From: Chryseobacterium takakiae | GTDB taxonomy: Bacteria; Bacteroidota; Bacteroidia; Flavobacteriales; Weeksellaceae | NCBI RefSeq assembly: GCF_900129385.1 | Contig: NZ_FQVO01000005.1 | Span: 186,001-250,000 of the forward strand | Length of the DNA stretch: 64,000 nucleotides | Reading direction: 5' to 3' | Shown: piece after piece, positions 37,417 through 45,699 of the stretch | Layout: each line of letters opens with the position of its first letter | Position numbering within the stretch: position 1 is the stretch's first letter | Position numbers and translations under genes: made by a program | Notes under the pieces: generated by a model | Told to the model about the DNA's origin: nothing | What the model saw: only the letters and a program-made list of their open reading frames with translations | Databases searched by the model: none

Positions 37417-37487
37417 CTTTTTCAAATAGGGTTTAATTTATTGTAAGAATTTTTTTTGGATTTCTTAAAGAAAGTTTTTGGGACGAA
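37417..37487 (+). repeat. Repeated spacer plus decayed third junction
   Basis: The 19 bases CAAATAGGGTTTAATTnATT and the following start of a junction (AAAGAAAG-TTT-GGGA) repeat 36372-36435 with several indels. The junction frame is lost after about 45 bases, so this is the remnant of a third cassette. The following 250 bp (37488-37736) hold no gene that I can support. Confidence 0.65.
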
Positions 37488-37736
37488 CTAATATCTCCGG
37501 ACTGAGTTCACAAAACAACTACACACTGAAATCTTTACATTCTTAGATACAACAAAATACAAATTTTTATTTATATTTGATTTGCGCAACAAAAATGGAA
37601 TTGCCATAAAACCAAATGGGTTGAAGTAGATCCTCTAATTCATTTATTAATTGGAGATTAGTTTGTATCAAAATCATAAATCACCAATTCGGCAATACGA
37701 AATTGTTGTACGATATTTTATTCAAAAAAACACTAA

Positions 37737-38201
37737 ATGAAAAAAACATTAACAATTTTATTTTTAACCATAGGTTATTTTTCTTTTTCACAAAAACTTT
37801 ACAAGCAAATTGCTGAAAAAGATATTAACCAGGAAAGATTTAACGTAGCAAAAAGTTTTGCACAGGAATATTTAAAAAAATGCGAAAATAAAGATTATTC
37901 CAAATTTCAAAATTACATTATTGATTCAAGGTCAACTAAAAAGTTGAACGACAGCATTAAAGAAAACTGCCATGAAATGTTTGCGAAATACGGAAAATCA
38001 GAAATTCTAAATCTCAATTCTTCGTATTATCATAAATATACAAAAAATTATGACCCACTGGAACTTTTTATTTTTGACTTTAAAACTGAGAAAAATTCGG
38101 AAGTAAAATATGCAAGTATTTGGGTATACGAAGATAAGAATATTATTGGAGGCTTGTTGTTTTCAAAAGAGAAACCACTAAAAATAGTAAGGAAGAAATA
38201 G
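37737..38201 (+). CDS. Small exported protein in the toxin region
   Basis: A 154-residue protein with signal peptide MKKTLTILFLTIGYFSFS (cleavage before Q). The mature part is Lys-, Asn- and Tyr-rich with no recognised motif. Its TAG stop is followed in the same frame by 66 further open codons (38202-38402), so it may once have been longer. It could be cargo picked up between cassettes or an immunity protein acting in the periplasm; neither is proven. Confidence 0.5.
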   Translation: MKKTLTILFLTIGYFSFSQKLYKQIAEKDINQERFNVAKSFAQEYLKKCENKDYSKFQNYIIDSRSTKKLNDSIKENCHEMFAKYGKSEILNLNSSYYHKYTKNYDPLELFIFDFKTEKNSEVKYASIWVYEDKNIIGGLLFSKEKPLKIVRKK

Positions 38202-38402
38202 TTTACAAAGAAATATCATTTTAGTGAAATCATTAAGGGCGCAAATTACCCCAAAAATTCGCTAAATACGCCTGATCAATCTTGCTATTGCAAGAACGAC
38301 AGGTTCGAATTCATTGTTTTTTATAACAAAAAAGCCACCCCATATCTAAGAGTAAAAAGAATTTATAAAAAGTCTCAAAATAGTATTGAGCAGGATATAT
38401 GA
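38202..38402 (+). other. Open frame continuing after the stop of the 154-residue gene
   Basis: Sixty-six codons in frame with the preceding gene and without an ATG. The composition looks protein-like (GANYPKNSLNTPDQSCYCK, then FEFIVFYNKKATPYLRVKR). It may be a decayed gene fragment. From 38403 to 38840 I see no gene. Confidence 0.3.
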
Positions 38403-38921
38403 TATGTAAATCATAGCCGGAATTATTCTTTTTCCAATAATTTTTTCACAATAAGATGAGCGAAATACTTAGTGTTTTTTTAGTTTAACAAATATTTTTC
38501 ACAGAATGTCGGAAACAGTTTTAACCAATCCATACACATCATAAAATCTGCCAACTTACATCATTAAAAACATTAAAATCAGCCGAAACTCAATTCAGAC
38601 CTAGTGTTTCGCAGCTTTGCATAAACGTACTTGTGCAAGCTAAGTGTTGATCGTCAATAAAATTAAAAGGTATTTTACTCTTTTGTAAAGGTTATTTATA
38701 AATGTCTCATCTGCTGTCAGCATCAGTAAAAAATATAATCAGCAGATCAGGTTTAATAATATAGAGAAACCTGTATTTTCATATTCTCAATCTGTAGACA
38801 TTATTTTCCCCCGACAATAGGAGTTATATCTGATTTGTAGCTGGCGAAAACAGGACCCCGCTATGACGATCCTAAACTTAACCAATACCAGATACAACAT
38901 AATGAAGGAGAGGATCTTATT

Positions 38922-39524
38922 TTGGCAATAGATATTATTGTAATGATCGTTAGCATAGTAAAAGGTATTGTGAAACTTGCAAAACAATTATCTAAATTTG
39001 TTAAATGGATAGATGAAGTTTTGGTAAGAGGTGGAAAGGGTGCTCTAAAAGTTGAAGAAGCTTTGCAAGAAGCCAAACGGATTGAATTATTTTCTAAAAT
39101 TGTAGGAAAACCTATAAGCAAAAAATTACTTAGAGAATTACAAGATGAATTTAAAAAACTCGGCGGAGATTTAGTATATGATAAAAATTCTTTTGAGTAT
39201 ATAGCATCACGAGAGAAAGTTTACAATGAAGAAATTGAAGCGCTTACTTTTAATGAAGAACTTATTTATCTTAATAAGAATACAACAACTTCAGCTGTAT
39301 ATGAGGAATTAATTCATGCTGAACAATTTAGAAGTGGAAAGTATAATGATTGGGTTAATAAATATAATAATATTATTGCTGAAAACTTAATGGAAAAAGA
39401 AGCAGCGGAAGAACTGTTGGAAAATGCAACAAAATGGAAATTACCAACAGAAGAAGTAAAATTAATAAAAGAAAGATTGGAATATTTTAAAAACGAATTA
39501 AAAAGATTAAATTATGACAAATAA
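38922..39524 (+). pseudogene. Orphan toxin cassette of a second junction family, zincin-like tip
   Basis: A 200-residue frame with a TTG at 38922 as the earliest possible start of the usual kind; the frame is open back to 38841, where a TAG closes it. The upstream codons read GPRYDDPKLNQYQ, like the end of a larger trunk protein absent here. Hydrophobic residues 4-16 are followed by a conserved junction (KLAKQLSKFVKWIDEVLVRGGKG). The tip contains VYEELIHAEQFR, an E-E-x-x-H-x-x-Q pattern like zincin-type polymorphic toxin domains (Tox-MPTase4-like). A silent cassette is the best reading. The immunity-like gene overlaps its end by 11 bases. Confidence 0.7.
38973..39043 (+). repeat. Second-family junction repeat, copy 1
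   Basis: 71 bp matching 39813-39883 with three differences. It encodes KLAKQLSKFVKWIDEVLVR and the glycines after it. Confidence 0.85.
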
Positions 39525-39768
39525 AATAGAAGTGCTTGAAGTGTTTAATTTATCGAACAAAATAATTTTTGTAGTAAAATTTGAGGGAGATAAATATTTG
39601 ATTAATGATAAATATCAAAACTTTGAAAATAATTTAGCATTTATTTTAAAAGGCGTAGGAATGGAGAATAATCCTAATAGCGAAAGTAAATCTATTTTAG
39701 TAGAGATATTAAACGAAAATTATTCATTAGAAGATTTTAAAGATAAAATTTTTATCAAGAAAGATTAA
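39514..39768 (+). CDS. Immunity-like protein paired with the zincin-like cassette
   Basis: An 84-residue protein whose ATG overlaps the toxin cassette end by 11 bases. It is acidic, with a beta-rich first half (IEVLEVFNLSNKIIFVVKFEG). Position, size and overlap match an immunity gene; a terminator follows within 10 bp. No recognised domain. Confidence 0.62.
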   Translation: MTNKIEVLEVFNLSNKIIFVVKFEGDKYLINDKYQNFENNLAFILKGVGMENNPNSESKSILVEILNENYSLEDFKDKIFIKKD

Positions 39769-39777
39769 CTCCTCAAA

Positions 39778-39802
39778 ACTCCGAAGCTTTTGCCTTCGGA
39801 GT
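39778..39802 (+). terminator. Terminator after the second-family immunity gene
   Basis: CTCCGAAG / CTTCGGAG with a 7-base loop, followed by TCTTGTTTT. The next cassette junction begins 11 bp later. Confidence 0.75.
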
Positions 39803-39812
39803 CTTGTTTTGA

Positions 39813-39883
39813 AAACTTGCAAAACAATTATCTAAATTTGTTAAATGGATAGATGAGGTTTTAGTAAGAGGTGGCAAGGGTGC
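39813..39883 (+). repeat. Second-family junction repeat, copy 2
   Basis: 68 of 71 bases match 38973-39043, at a constant offset of 840 bp. It marks the left edge of the cassette. Confidence 0.85.
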
Positions 39884-40085
39884 AAGAAGAGTTGAAATTG
39901 CACTATTAAGGCGAGGAAAGTATTTAGGGCAGATTCTTGATGATGCAGATTTTATAAAGATAGAAAGTTATCTAAAACAATTAAAAGTAGAATTGCAAAA
40001 CGGAAAAGGCACCAAAGCTTTTGAAGTAGAAGCATTCTTTCTTAAATCTGGAAATCCTTTAATGTTAGAAGCTCAAATGCACTAA
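39813..40085 (+). pseudogene. Second orphan cassette of the second family, no start codon, truncated
   Basis: Ninety codons in frame with the junction KLAKQLSKFVKWIDEVLVR, ending at TAA 40083. TGA at 39810-39812 directly precedes the frame, and no ATG or TTG occurs in the first 50 codons, so it cannot be expressed by itself. After the junction the sequence (RRVEIALLRRGKYLGQILDD and on) differs from the zincin cassette. The frame ends early for a toxin tip, and foreign cassette-tail sequence begins at 40115, so the 3' end appears to have been lost by recombination. Confidence 0.65.
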
Positions 40086-40114
40086 TGTTCGTTACAGATA
40101 GGATAAAAATGAAA

Positions 40115-40157
40115 TTTATTTTAAAGAATTTGAGATTAAACAATTAAAGTTATGAAA
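40115..40157 (+). repeat. Recombination scar: toxin tail and immunity start from another cassette
   Basis: These 43 bases match 37109-37151 at 42 positions. In the first family they encode the last residues of the toxin (YFKEFEIK), the stop, the short spacer and the ATG of the immunity gene. Here the stop TAA has become CAA and the toxin body is missing. Confidence 0.8.
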
Positions 40158-40376
40158 AAAGAATTAATTGATAGTCCATGGAATTTTACTTTATATGAAG
40201 AAAATGACATGAAATTTTTGGAGGTAGTTTATTGTAATAGTTTTGTTGATTTTACCAGAGAATTTAAATTACAAGGAGATGAACTCAACTATGATTTTGA
40301 AGAATTGAAAACATTAGCAGAAGACATCAGAAAAAATTACGAAAAGTATAAAGCCCGAGAAATAAAAGATGAATAA
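40152..40376 (+). CDS. Immunity-like protein without its toxin
   Basis: A 74-residue acidic protein preceded by the same tail-and-spacer sequence that precedes the immunity gene at 37146, yet with an unrelated coding sequence. The partner toxin has been replaced by a truncated cassette from the other family. It may persist to protect against neighbours that still carry the lost toxin. No recognised domain. Confidence 0.58.
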   Translation: MKKELIDSPWNFTLYEENDMKFLEVVYCNSFVDFTREFKLQGDELNYDFEELKTLAEDIRKNYEKYKAREIKDE

Positions 40377-40510
40377 CTTTCATATTACCTAACAACAAAT
40401 TAGTAGATATATAGATTCAAGCAAATTTCACTCACTATTTTAATCAAAATCATGAAATTTATCAACCTGATTATTAAATTTCAGAATGAATTTTACCTTA
40501 ATTTTGAACT

Positions 40511-40891
40511 ATGAAAAAGTTGGAATCACGGGAAGATATAGAACATCTTGTTAATTCTTTTTATGCGAAAGTTACTAAGGATGAGACGATAGGTTTATTT
40601 TTCACCGATATTGCTAAAGTAGAATGGAATAAGCATTTACCCAAAATGTATGCGTTCTGGGAATCGATATTGTTCGGGCAGATGACGTACAAAGGAAATC
40701 CTATGGGAGCTCACTTCCCTATTAATGAAATGCAGGCGATGGAACAAAAACATTTCGACCGCTGGCTTGAGCTCTGGAAAGCTACCATTGAAGAAAATTT
40801 TGCAGGTGAAAATGCAGACATAGCCATCTATAAAGCTGAAAATATTGCCAGATTAATGGCCTTCAAAATGGATCTTGCGAGAAGACTTTAA
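40511..40891 (+). CDS. Group III truncated haemoglobin
   Basis: A 126-residue globin of the 2-on-2 type. The group III features are the FWESILFGQMTYKGNP stretch (about residues 49-64) and the proximal histidine H81 in KHFDRWL. Such proteins bind O2, NO or CO; detoxification of nitric oxide or peroxide is proposed for the group. A TAATTTTG sequence ends only 4 bp before the ATG, so the transcript could be nearly leaderless. The gene marks the return to ordinary chromosome after the toxin region. Confidence 0.88.
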   Translation: MKKLESREDIEHLVNSFYAKVTKDETIGLFFTDIAKVEWNKHLPKMYAFWESILFGQMTYKGNPMGAHFPINEMQAMEQKHFDRWLELWKATIEENFAGENADIAIYKAENIARLMAFKMDLARRL

Positions 40892-40903
40892 TCTCGGATA
40901 TGC

Positions 40904-41974
40904 TTAAGGAACAATTACGGTAAAAATATATGCTGCAAGGTTTACCAGAAGTACTGTTCCGTAAAGAATGTTCGTCTTGCCTCTGCTTAACGATAGCATA
41001 ACGATAAATACTGATAAAGAAAGCAAAATAATATCTTTTTTGTCAAGTCCTAAAACCAGAGGAATATCATACATAATGCACACTACGGAAACCGCCGGTA
41101 TCGTAAGCCCAATACTTGCGAGTGCAGAACCCAGCGCCAGATTAAGGCTCGACTGGATCTGATTACTCCTTGCTGCACGGATAGCAGCCAAACCTTCCGG
41201 CAATAAAACCATTCCGGCAATAATAACTCCTACCAGGGATTTTGGAGCACCCAGGCTCTGTACCATATTTTCAATAGTAGAAGAAAGTCCTTTCGCCATC
41301 AATACAACAATAGCAAGACAGATTATGAGAAAAACAAAGCTGCTAAGCGTTTTTTGAAAAGACGGGATGTAGTTTTCCTCAGGATGCTCTTCGGGTACGA
41401 TGAAATAATTTCGGTGCCTTACCGTCTGTACCATCAGGAAAGTACCATAAATGACAAGACACGCAATAGAAACGAATACCAGCTGTGCCTGATTATAAAA
41501 AGGCCCGTTGATACTTGAAGTAAAATTCGGGAGCACAAGCGTGAGAATAAGGATTGACACAATACTTACCAGATAGGTTGTTGCTGATGTCCTTGCAAAA
41601 AACTGTTCATAATATTTTACTCCACCCACCAGTATACAGATACCCAGGATTCCGTTGAGAATCAACATTACCGCAGCAAATACAGTATCCCGGGCCAAAG
41701 TAATAGCCTGATCACCGCCGGCTACCATTAATGAAATAATAAGCGCTACTTCCAGTATCGTAATACAAAGTGCGAGTATAATTGTTCCGAAAGGCTCCCC
41801 TACTTTATGGGCCACAACTTCTGCATGGTGAACAGCAGAAATTACACTTCCTGTTAATAAAATACCGGCAATTACATCAGAAATTACCCCAGTACCCATA
41901 GCACCGGAAAAATAATATCCTACGGCAAGAATGGGAAAGATGTAAGTATAATGTAAAAGTTCTTTTATTTTCAT
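40904..41974 (-). CDS. Calcium/proton antiporter (ChaA/CaCA family)
   Basis: A 356-residue membrane protein with about eleven spans in two halves. The acidic repeat motifs of the CaCA family are visible: GEPFGTIILALCITILEVALI in the first half and VVLLPEGLAAIRAARSNQIQSSLNLALGSALASIGLTIP in the second (given here by key residues GEPFG...E and LPEG...QSSLN). It exports Ca2+, or Na+/K+, in exchange for protons. The start at 41974 (MKIKELLHYTY) is preferred over 41992. It is the last gene of a minus-strand run. Confidence 0.86.
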   Translation of the reverse strand: MKIKELLHYTYIFPILAVGYYFSGAMGTGVISDVIAGILLTGSVISAVHHAEVVAHKVGEPFGTIILALCITILEVALIISLMVAGGDQAITLARDTVFAAVMLILNGILGICILVGGVKYYEQFFARTSATTYLVSIVSILILTLVLPNFTSSINGPFYNQAQLVFVSIACLVIYGTFLMVQTVRHRNYFIVPEEHPEENYIPSFQKTLSSFVFLIICLAIVVLMAKGLSSTIENMVQSLGAPKSLVGVIIAGMVLLPEGLAAIRAARSNQIQSSLNLALGSALASIGLTIPAVSVVCIMYDIPLVLGLDKKDIILLSLSVFIVMLSLSRGKTNILYGTVLLVNLAAYIFTVIVP

Positions 41975-42037
41975 AGCGTCTACAAAATACAAAAAATCTA
42001 TGGCTTTTGAAATATTAAAAGAAAATATTAATATTAT

Positions 42038-42376
42038 TTAATGGCTCCAGCAATAAAAATCCTGAAGGTCTGTCAGCATATGAAACAATAAACCAATTGC
42101 AATAATTCTGATATTTCCTTTAAAGAACAGCATCAAAAAATACACCGCAATGGCATAATAAGAATGTAAAAAATGAAATCCAACGCTTGCACGATCAGGA
42201 TCGAAAACAGGATCAGCAAAAAGATGATCAAGATCGACGAGCATGGTTGCCAAAAGAATAATGTAGGTTTTCTTCCATGTCTTGCGGTAGAAAATCAAGG
42301 CAATAAATACAGGAAATACAAAATGCAGAAAATAATGCACAAACGTCCTGATCAAAGCAATATCTGAATGTTCCAT
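42038..42376 (-). CDS. DUF6122 family membrane protein
   Basis: A 112-residue polytopic protein with about four spans. HYFLHFVFPV near the start, LVDLDHLFADPVFDP in the middle and FHMLTDLQDFYCW at the end match DUF6122. The His/Asp pairs resemble those of small membrane hydrolases such as the YdjM group, but activity is unproven. It lies 10 bp downstream of the 413-residue gene on the same strand. Confidence 0.75.
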   Translation of the reverse strand: MEHSDIALIRTFVHYFLHFVFPVFIALIFYRKTWKKTYIILLATMLVDLDHLFADPVFDPDRASVGFHFLHSYYAIAVYFLMLFFKGNIRIIAIGLLFHMLTDLQDFYCWSH

Positions 42377-42386
42377 CTAGTATGAA

Positions 42387-43628
42387 TTAATTGTTCTGCC
42401 ATCTCAGCATCAGCGGAAGATTTCCTTTTTTGAATTGCAGCCTCAGATAATATTTCTGTCCTTCATTTCCATAAAATATAGAGTTTATATCGGAAATTAT
42501 ATTTCTTTCTTTTGAATTTAAAAATTTTAATTTTGAAAACAGCAATGTCTTATTTTTAATAAAAATATAATTTGTATTGAATCTGTTCGGGGCCTTAAAC
42601 ATCTTTTTTGTTGAATAAATTTCCAGACCTTCAGGATTTTTCTCAATGATATTCGGTTGAAAGGGAATGGCTGTAAACTGGCTCTGTGCATTGACCCATT
42701 TTTTATTCCGAAAATATTGTAACGCTTTATCTGCATGCGACGTGGATAATGAAATCGCATAATCAGGCTGTACAATTTTCTGTATGGTTTTCTTTTCAAT
42801 TTCATTAAAATCATCGTCATAACTATACGTAATAATGGTATCATTTACTTGTTTAAGAACAGCTGTTGCCTTCAATGAATTGATCTGTACGGAATCTGAA
42901 ATATATCTATTAAATACTGAAGTAATACTTTCAATATTACCCTTATTTAATTCTGCATCAATAAAATAATTATTTTTTTCAAGCTTATCAATAATTGAAT
43001 AAAAATCTTCTTTTTGACCGTTACTTATTTCAATATTATCCGAATTTAAGCAGATAGGAAAATTTCGTATTTTATTGTTAGAAATCAATGAAATACTTCC
43101 CAGTGATCCATCAATAAAATCATCTGAGCTGAAGTTTGTTCTTTGCGAAAATTTCTGAAATAGTGATTTTATATTTTCAAAAGCAGAATCGGAAGTTCCG
43201 GCAATACAATAAGAACCTTCCATTTTGATAAAAAAATGACCTTTCTGAAACAAATCATTTCCTTTTCTTGAAAAACCATTTTGATTTAAATATATTAGAA
43301 ATTTTGATTTGTCTTTAAGCTCCAGAATGCAATACCAATCTGAAAAACCAGTTTTCTCCAGGTGAAAGACCTGTAAAAAATCGGGAATTTTCACTCCCGA
43401 ATCTTTTATGGACATTCCCTTTTTATCTTTTGTCTCTGATTGACCCCATACCGATGGATTTCCAAGAAAGCTTAGCAGATATTGCCTTGTTGCCTTTTTA
43501 ACATCAAGTAAAACAACAGCATCTGCATTCTGTGGAATATATTTTAATTCTTTATTTCGGTGATAAAGGATAAAGTATCCATAAACGAGCAGGATCAGCA
43601 ATATAAAAGCCGCTACCTTCTTTTTCAT
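42387..43628 (-). CDS. Membrane-anchored protein of unknown function
   Basis: A 413-residue protein with an uncleaved N-terminal span (residues 5-22) and a large periplasmic part. The beginning YIPQNADAVVLLDVKKATRQYL resembles DUF3352/DUF4836-type proteins, which typically start by treating a stretch after PxxA as a beta strand. Its start shares one base with the stop of the upstream 685-residue gene, so the two are translationally coupled and may form one envelope complex. I see no catalytic motif. Confidence 0.6.
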   Translation of the reverse strand: MKKKVAAFILLILLVYGYFILYHRNKELKYIPQNADAVVLLDVKKATRQYLLSFLGNPSVWGQSETKDKKGMSIKDSGVKIPDFLQVFHLEKTGFSDWYCILELKDKSKFLIYLNQNGFSRKGNDLFQKGHFFIKMEGSYCIAGTSDSAFENIKSLFQKFSQRTNFSSDDFIDGSLGSISLISNNKIRNFPICLNSDNIEISNGQKEDFYSIIDKLEKNNYFIDAELNKGNIESITSVFNRYISDSVQINSLKATAVLKQVNDTIITYSYDDDFNEIEKKTIQKIVQPDYAISLSTSHADKALQYFRNKKWVNAQSQFTAIPFQPNIIEKNPEGLEIYSTKKMFKAPNRFNTNYIFIKNKTLLFSKLKFLNSKERNIISDINSIFYGNEGQKYYLRLQFKKGNLPLMLRWQNN

Positions 43629-45685
43629 TACAGAACAGGCTGTTTTTTGCCGGCTTCATGCTGTTTGTACATTTCATCAAAAAGATCGAAGAAGTACATC
43701 AGGCTGTTTTCCGAAGATCCTTTAATCGAATAATCGATTTCCGTCTGGATCGTATTTCCTTTAGATTCTGATTTAAAATAAATATCGCCCACATTCTTTC
43801 TCACCGTATCCAGCATTTTTCTTTCGGAACCGCTTTTGAATTCCTTTTCCAGTCCGGCTAACAGCCTCTGAAGATCAATCCTCCCTGAAGCCGGATATTT
43901 TGTGGAATCCTTTATCCAGCCTTTCGAGCTTTGTCCCTGGTTTTCAATATTTAATCCGTTCGCAGAGGTCATAATATAGACGATTCCGTCTTTAACAGTA
44001 AAGAAAAGCTCATCCATATATACGGAATTGTTATCTTCTTTGAAAGAATATAGGCTTCCTTTTTTAGAAAAGTTCTTTGATGTGTTTTTATTGGCAGCAA
44101 GCAGATTAAAAATACGATTCCAGTATCCTTCATTTTCCGTAGCAAAAGCAAAAGTAAAATCCGGAACCGCCACTTCTTTCGTTTTCTTTATTTCTTTTTC
44201 ATTGTAGTCGTTATCATATTCATACTCGGTGTACTCTACTGTTTTAGATTTCAGTTCATTGAGCACGAAAATTCCGTTTCCGGGTGCAATTTTAGAAATT
44301 GCTTTTTCATCCAGCACGATTTTAACCGTTTCCATAATGAGCTCGGTTTCTTTCTGATATTTGGAATCCCCAGTATTTTTCATCAGCGCATACATCATGT
44401 CGAAGTATTTGCTTCCATTTACGTTAATTGCATAATATCCAATGCTTTTATCATTGATAAGCTGCGCAAGCTTCTTGTTTTTACGCCCTTTATAGATTTC
44501 CGAAACGCTTTTCTGAACCTCGGGATCTTTGTGCTGATAATTGTTAACCAACCTTACCTGAGTCTTATCAAAATAAAGATTATACGAGGAGTTGGAGTTG
44601 TAGGCAGAATTGATCAGACTGCCGAATTCGTACATCTTCATCATTCTCCCATAAATTCCGTTATTAACAAGGCTTCCGTAGTCCGTATACACAAAAACAT
44701 CCGATGCGGCATCCCGGGAAGCCGTCATTTCAGCCGGAACATCCAGATCGAGGTTAGAGTTGAAGTACAGATCGAAAGACTCTTCCGCAAGCTTTCTGTG
44801 CATTTTGAATTTTTCCGTTTTCAGGGAATCCCTTTCTTTTTTAAAATCATCGTATTCAGGAATTTGCAGATCTTCCATATCCTCTTCCGGTCCAGGCAAA
44901 GACTCCGCTTCTACAATAGGTTCCTCATATTTTTTATCTGTTGATCCTTTCTTTTCTTCAGGATATTTGTGATGTTTTTCAAGATATTTGATATCTTTCC
45001 GGATCTTTTCAATTTCAGCCGTATTTTCTTTGATACTCTCTTTTAAATATGTAATATCATCTTTCAGGTATTGTATTTCTTCCTTGTAATCGAAAGGCTT
45101 TTCCGGAGCTTCGGCATACGCGCTGTCCATGGCTACGCTGTCTACAGCAGTGGCTACGCTATCTATAACTGCCATAGCACTATCCTGAACCACCATATCG
45201 TCCCATTTGTCTTCATACGGTTTTTCGTAGCTTATCATTTTCAGAACAGCTCTGTTGTCGTTCCAGGCTACGAAAATATCATCATCCAGGCTTACATAAG
45301 AATAGTTGTTCTTACGGGAGTTTTCCAGTCCTTTTTTCTTGATGGAATTGATGAATTCCTGAAACTTTTCTTTATTGTCGAGGATGAAATGCGCCGTGTA
45401 CGCTTTCACCGAATCATTAAAAGATGCGTAGTGATATTGTGTGGCATCGTATTTAATCCCTGTTTTAGAATAATCTGTCCAGGAAAGTTTTTCTTTATTC
45501 TTTTTAGTTACTTCCTGCAGGATCGGGTTAAATTTTTCCCAGTTGATTTTTTTATCCAACTGTTTTCCGTTGATTTCCATATAGAAAAGCACGTCTGCAG
45601 GTATTTTCATACGCTGCTGTGCAAGAGCAAGTGAAAAGCAGAGCAATAAGAGGGTCACCTGTGTTTTTTGTAGGATAGATTTCAT
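43628..45685 (-). CDS. Large exported protein, DUF4836-like
   Basis: A 685-residue exported protein with a signal peptide ending at SLALAQ (about residue 22). MKIPADVLFYMEINGKQLDKK after it resembles DUF4836-like Bacteroidota proteins. Residues 200-300 are a highly charged coiled coil (IKENTAEIEKIRKDIKYLEKHH and on), then Pro/Glu-rich. The C-terminal 350 residues look alpha/beta. It is coupled to the following gene by a one-base overlap and follows a lipoprotein gene by 14 bp. The function is unknown. Confidence 0.62.
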   Translation of the reverse strand: MKSILQKTQVTLLLLCFSLALAQQRMKIPADVLFYMEINGKQLDKKINWEKFNPILQEVTKKNKEKLSWTDYSKTGIKYDATQYHYASFNDSVKAYTAHFILDNKEKFQEFINSIKKKGLENSRKNNYSYVSLDDDIFVAWNDNRAVLKMISYEKPYEDKWDDMVVQDSAMAVIDSVATAVDSVAMDSAYAEAPEKPFDYKEEIQYLKDDITYLKESIKENTAEIEKIRKDIKYLEKHHKYPEEKKGSTDKKYEEPIVEAESLPGPEEDMEDLQIPEYDDFKKERDSLKTEKFKMHRKLAEESFDLYFNSNLDLDVPAEMTASRDAASDVFVYTDYGSLVNNGIYGRMMKMYEFGSLINSAYNSNSSYNLYFDKTQVRLVNNYQHKDPEVQKSVSEIYKGRKNKKLAQLINDKSIGYYAINVNGSKYFDMMYALMKNTGDSKYQKETELIMETVKIVLDEKAISKIAPGNGIFVLNELKSKTVEYTEYEYDNDYNEKEIKKTKEVAVPDFTFAFATENEGYWNRIFNLLAANKNTSKNFSKKGSLYSFKEDNNSVYMDELFFTVKDGIVYIMTSANGLNIENQGQSSKGWIKDSTKYPASGRIDLQRLLAGLEKEFKSGSERKMLDTVRKNVGDIYFKSESKGNTIQTEIDYSIKGSSENSLMYFFDLFDEMYKQHEAGKKQPVL

Positions 45686-45699
45686 GGTCTGTGATTGAA

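Noticed and set aside
37488-37736. Possible gene or promoter between the decayed junction and the 154-residue gene
   Set aside because: A TATATTTG box occurs at 37572 but is about 160 bp from the next start and has no -33 partner; no frame of useful length was found.
38403-38840. Region upstream of the zincin-like cassette, searched for a trunk gene
   Set aside because: All frames are broken by stops within short distances; only the codons after 38840 connect to the cassette.
45071-45634. 187-residue plus-strand frame opposite the DUF4836-like gene
   Set aside because: Opposite a gene with signal peptide and coherent structure; the shadow protein is a string of aromatic and aliphatic residues without motif.
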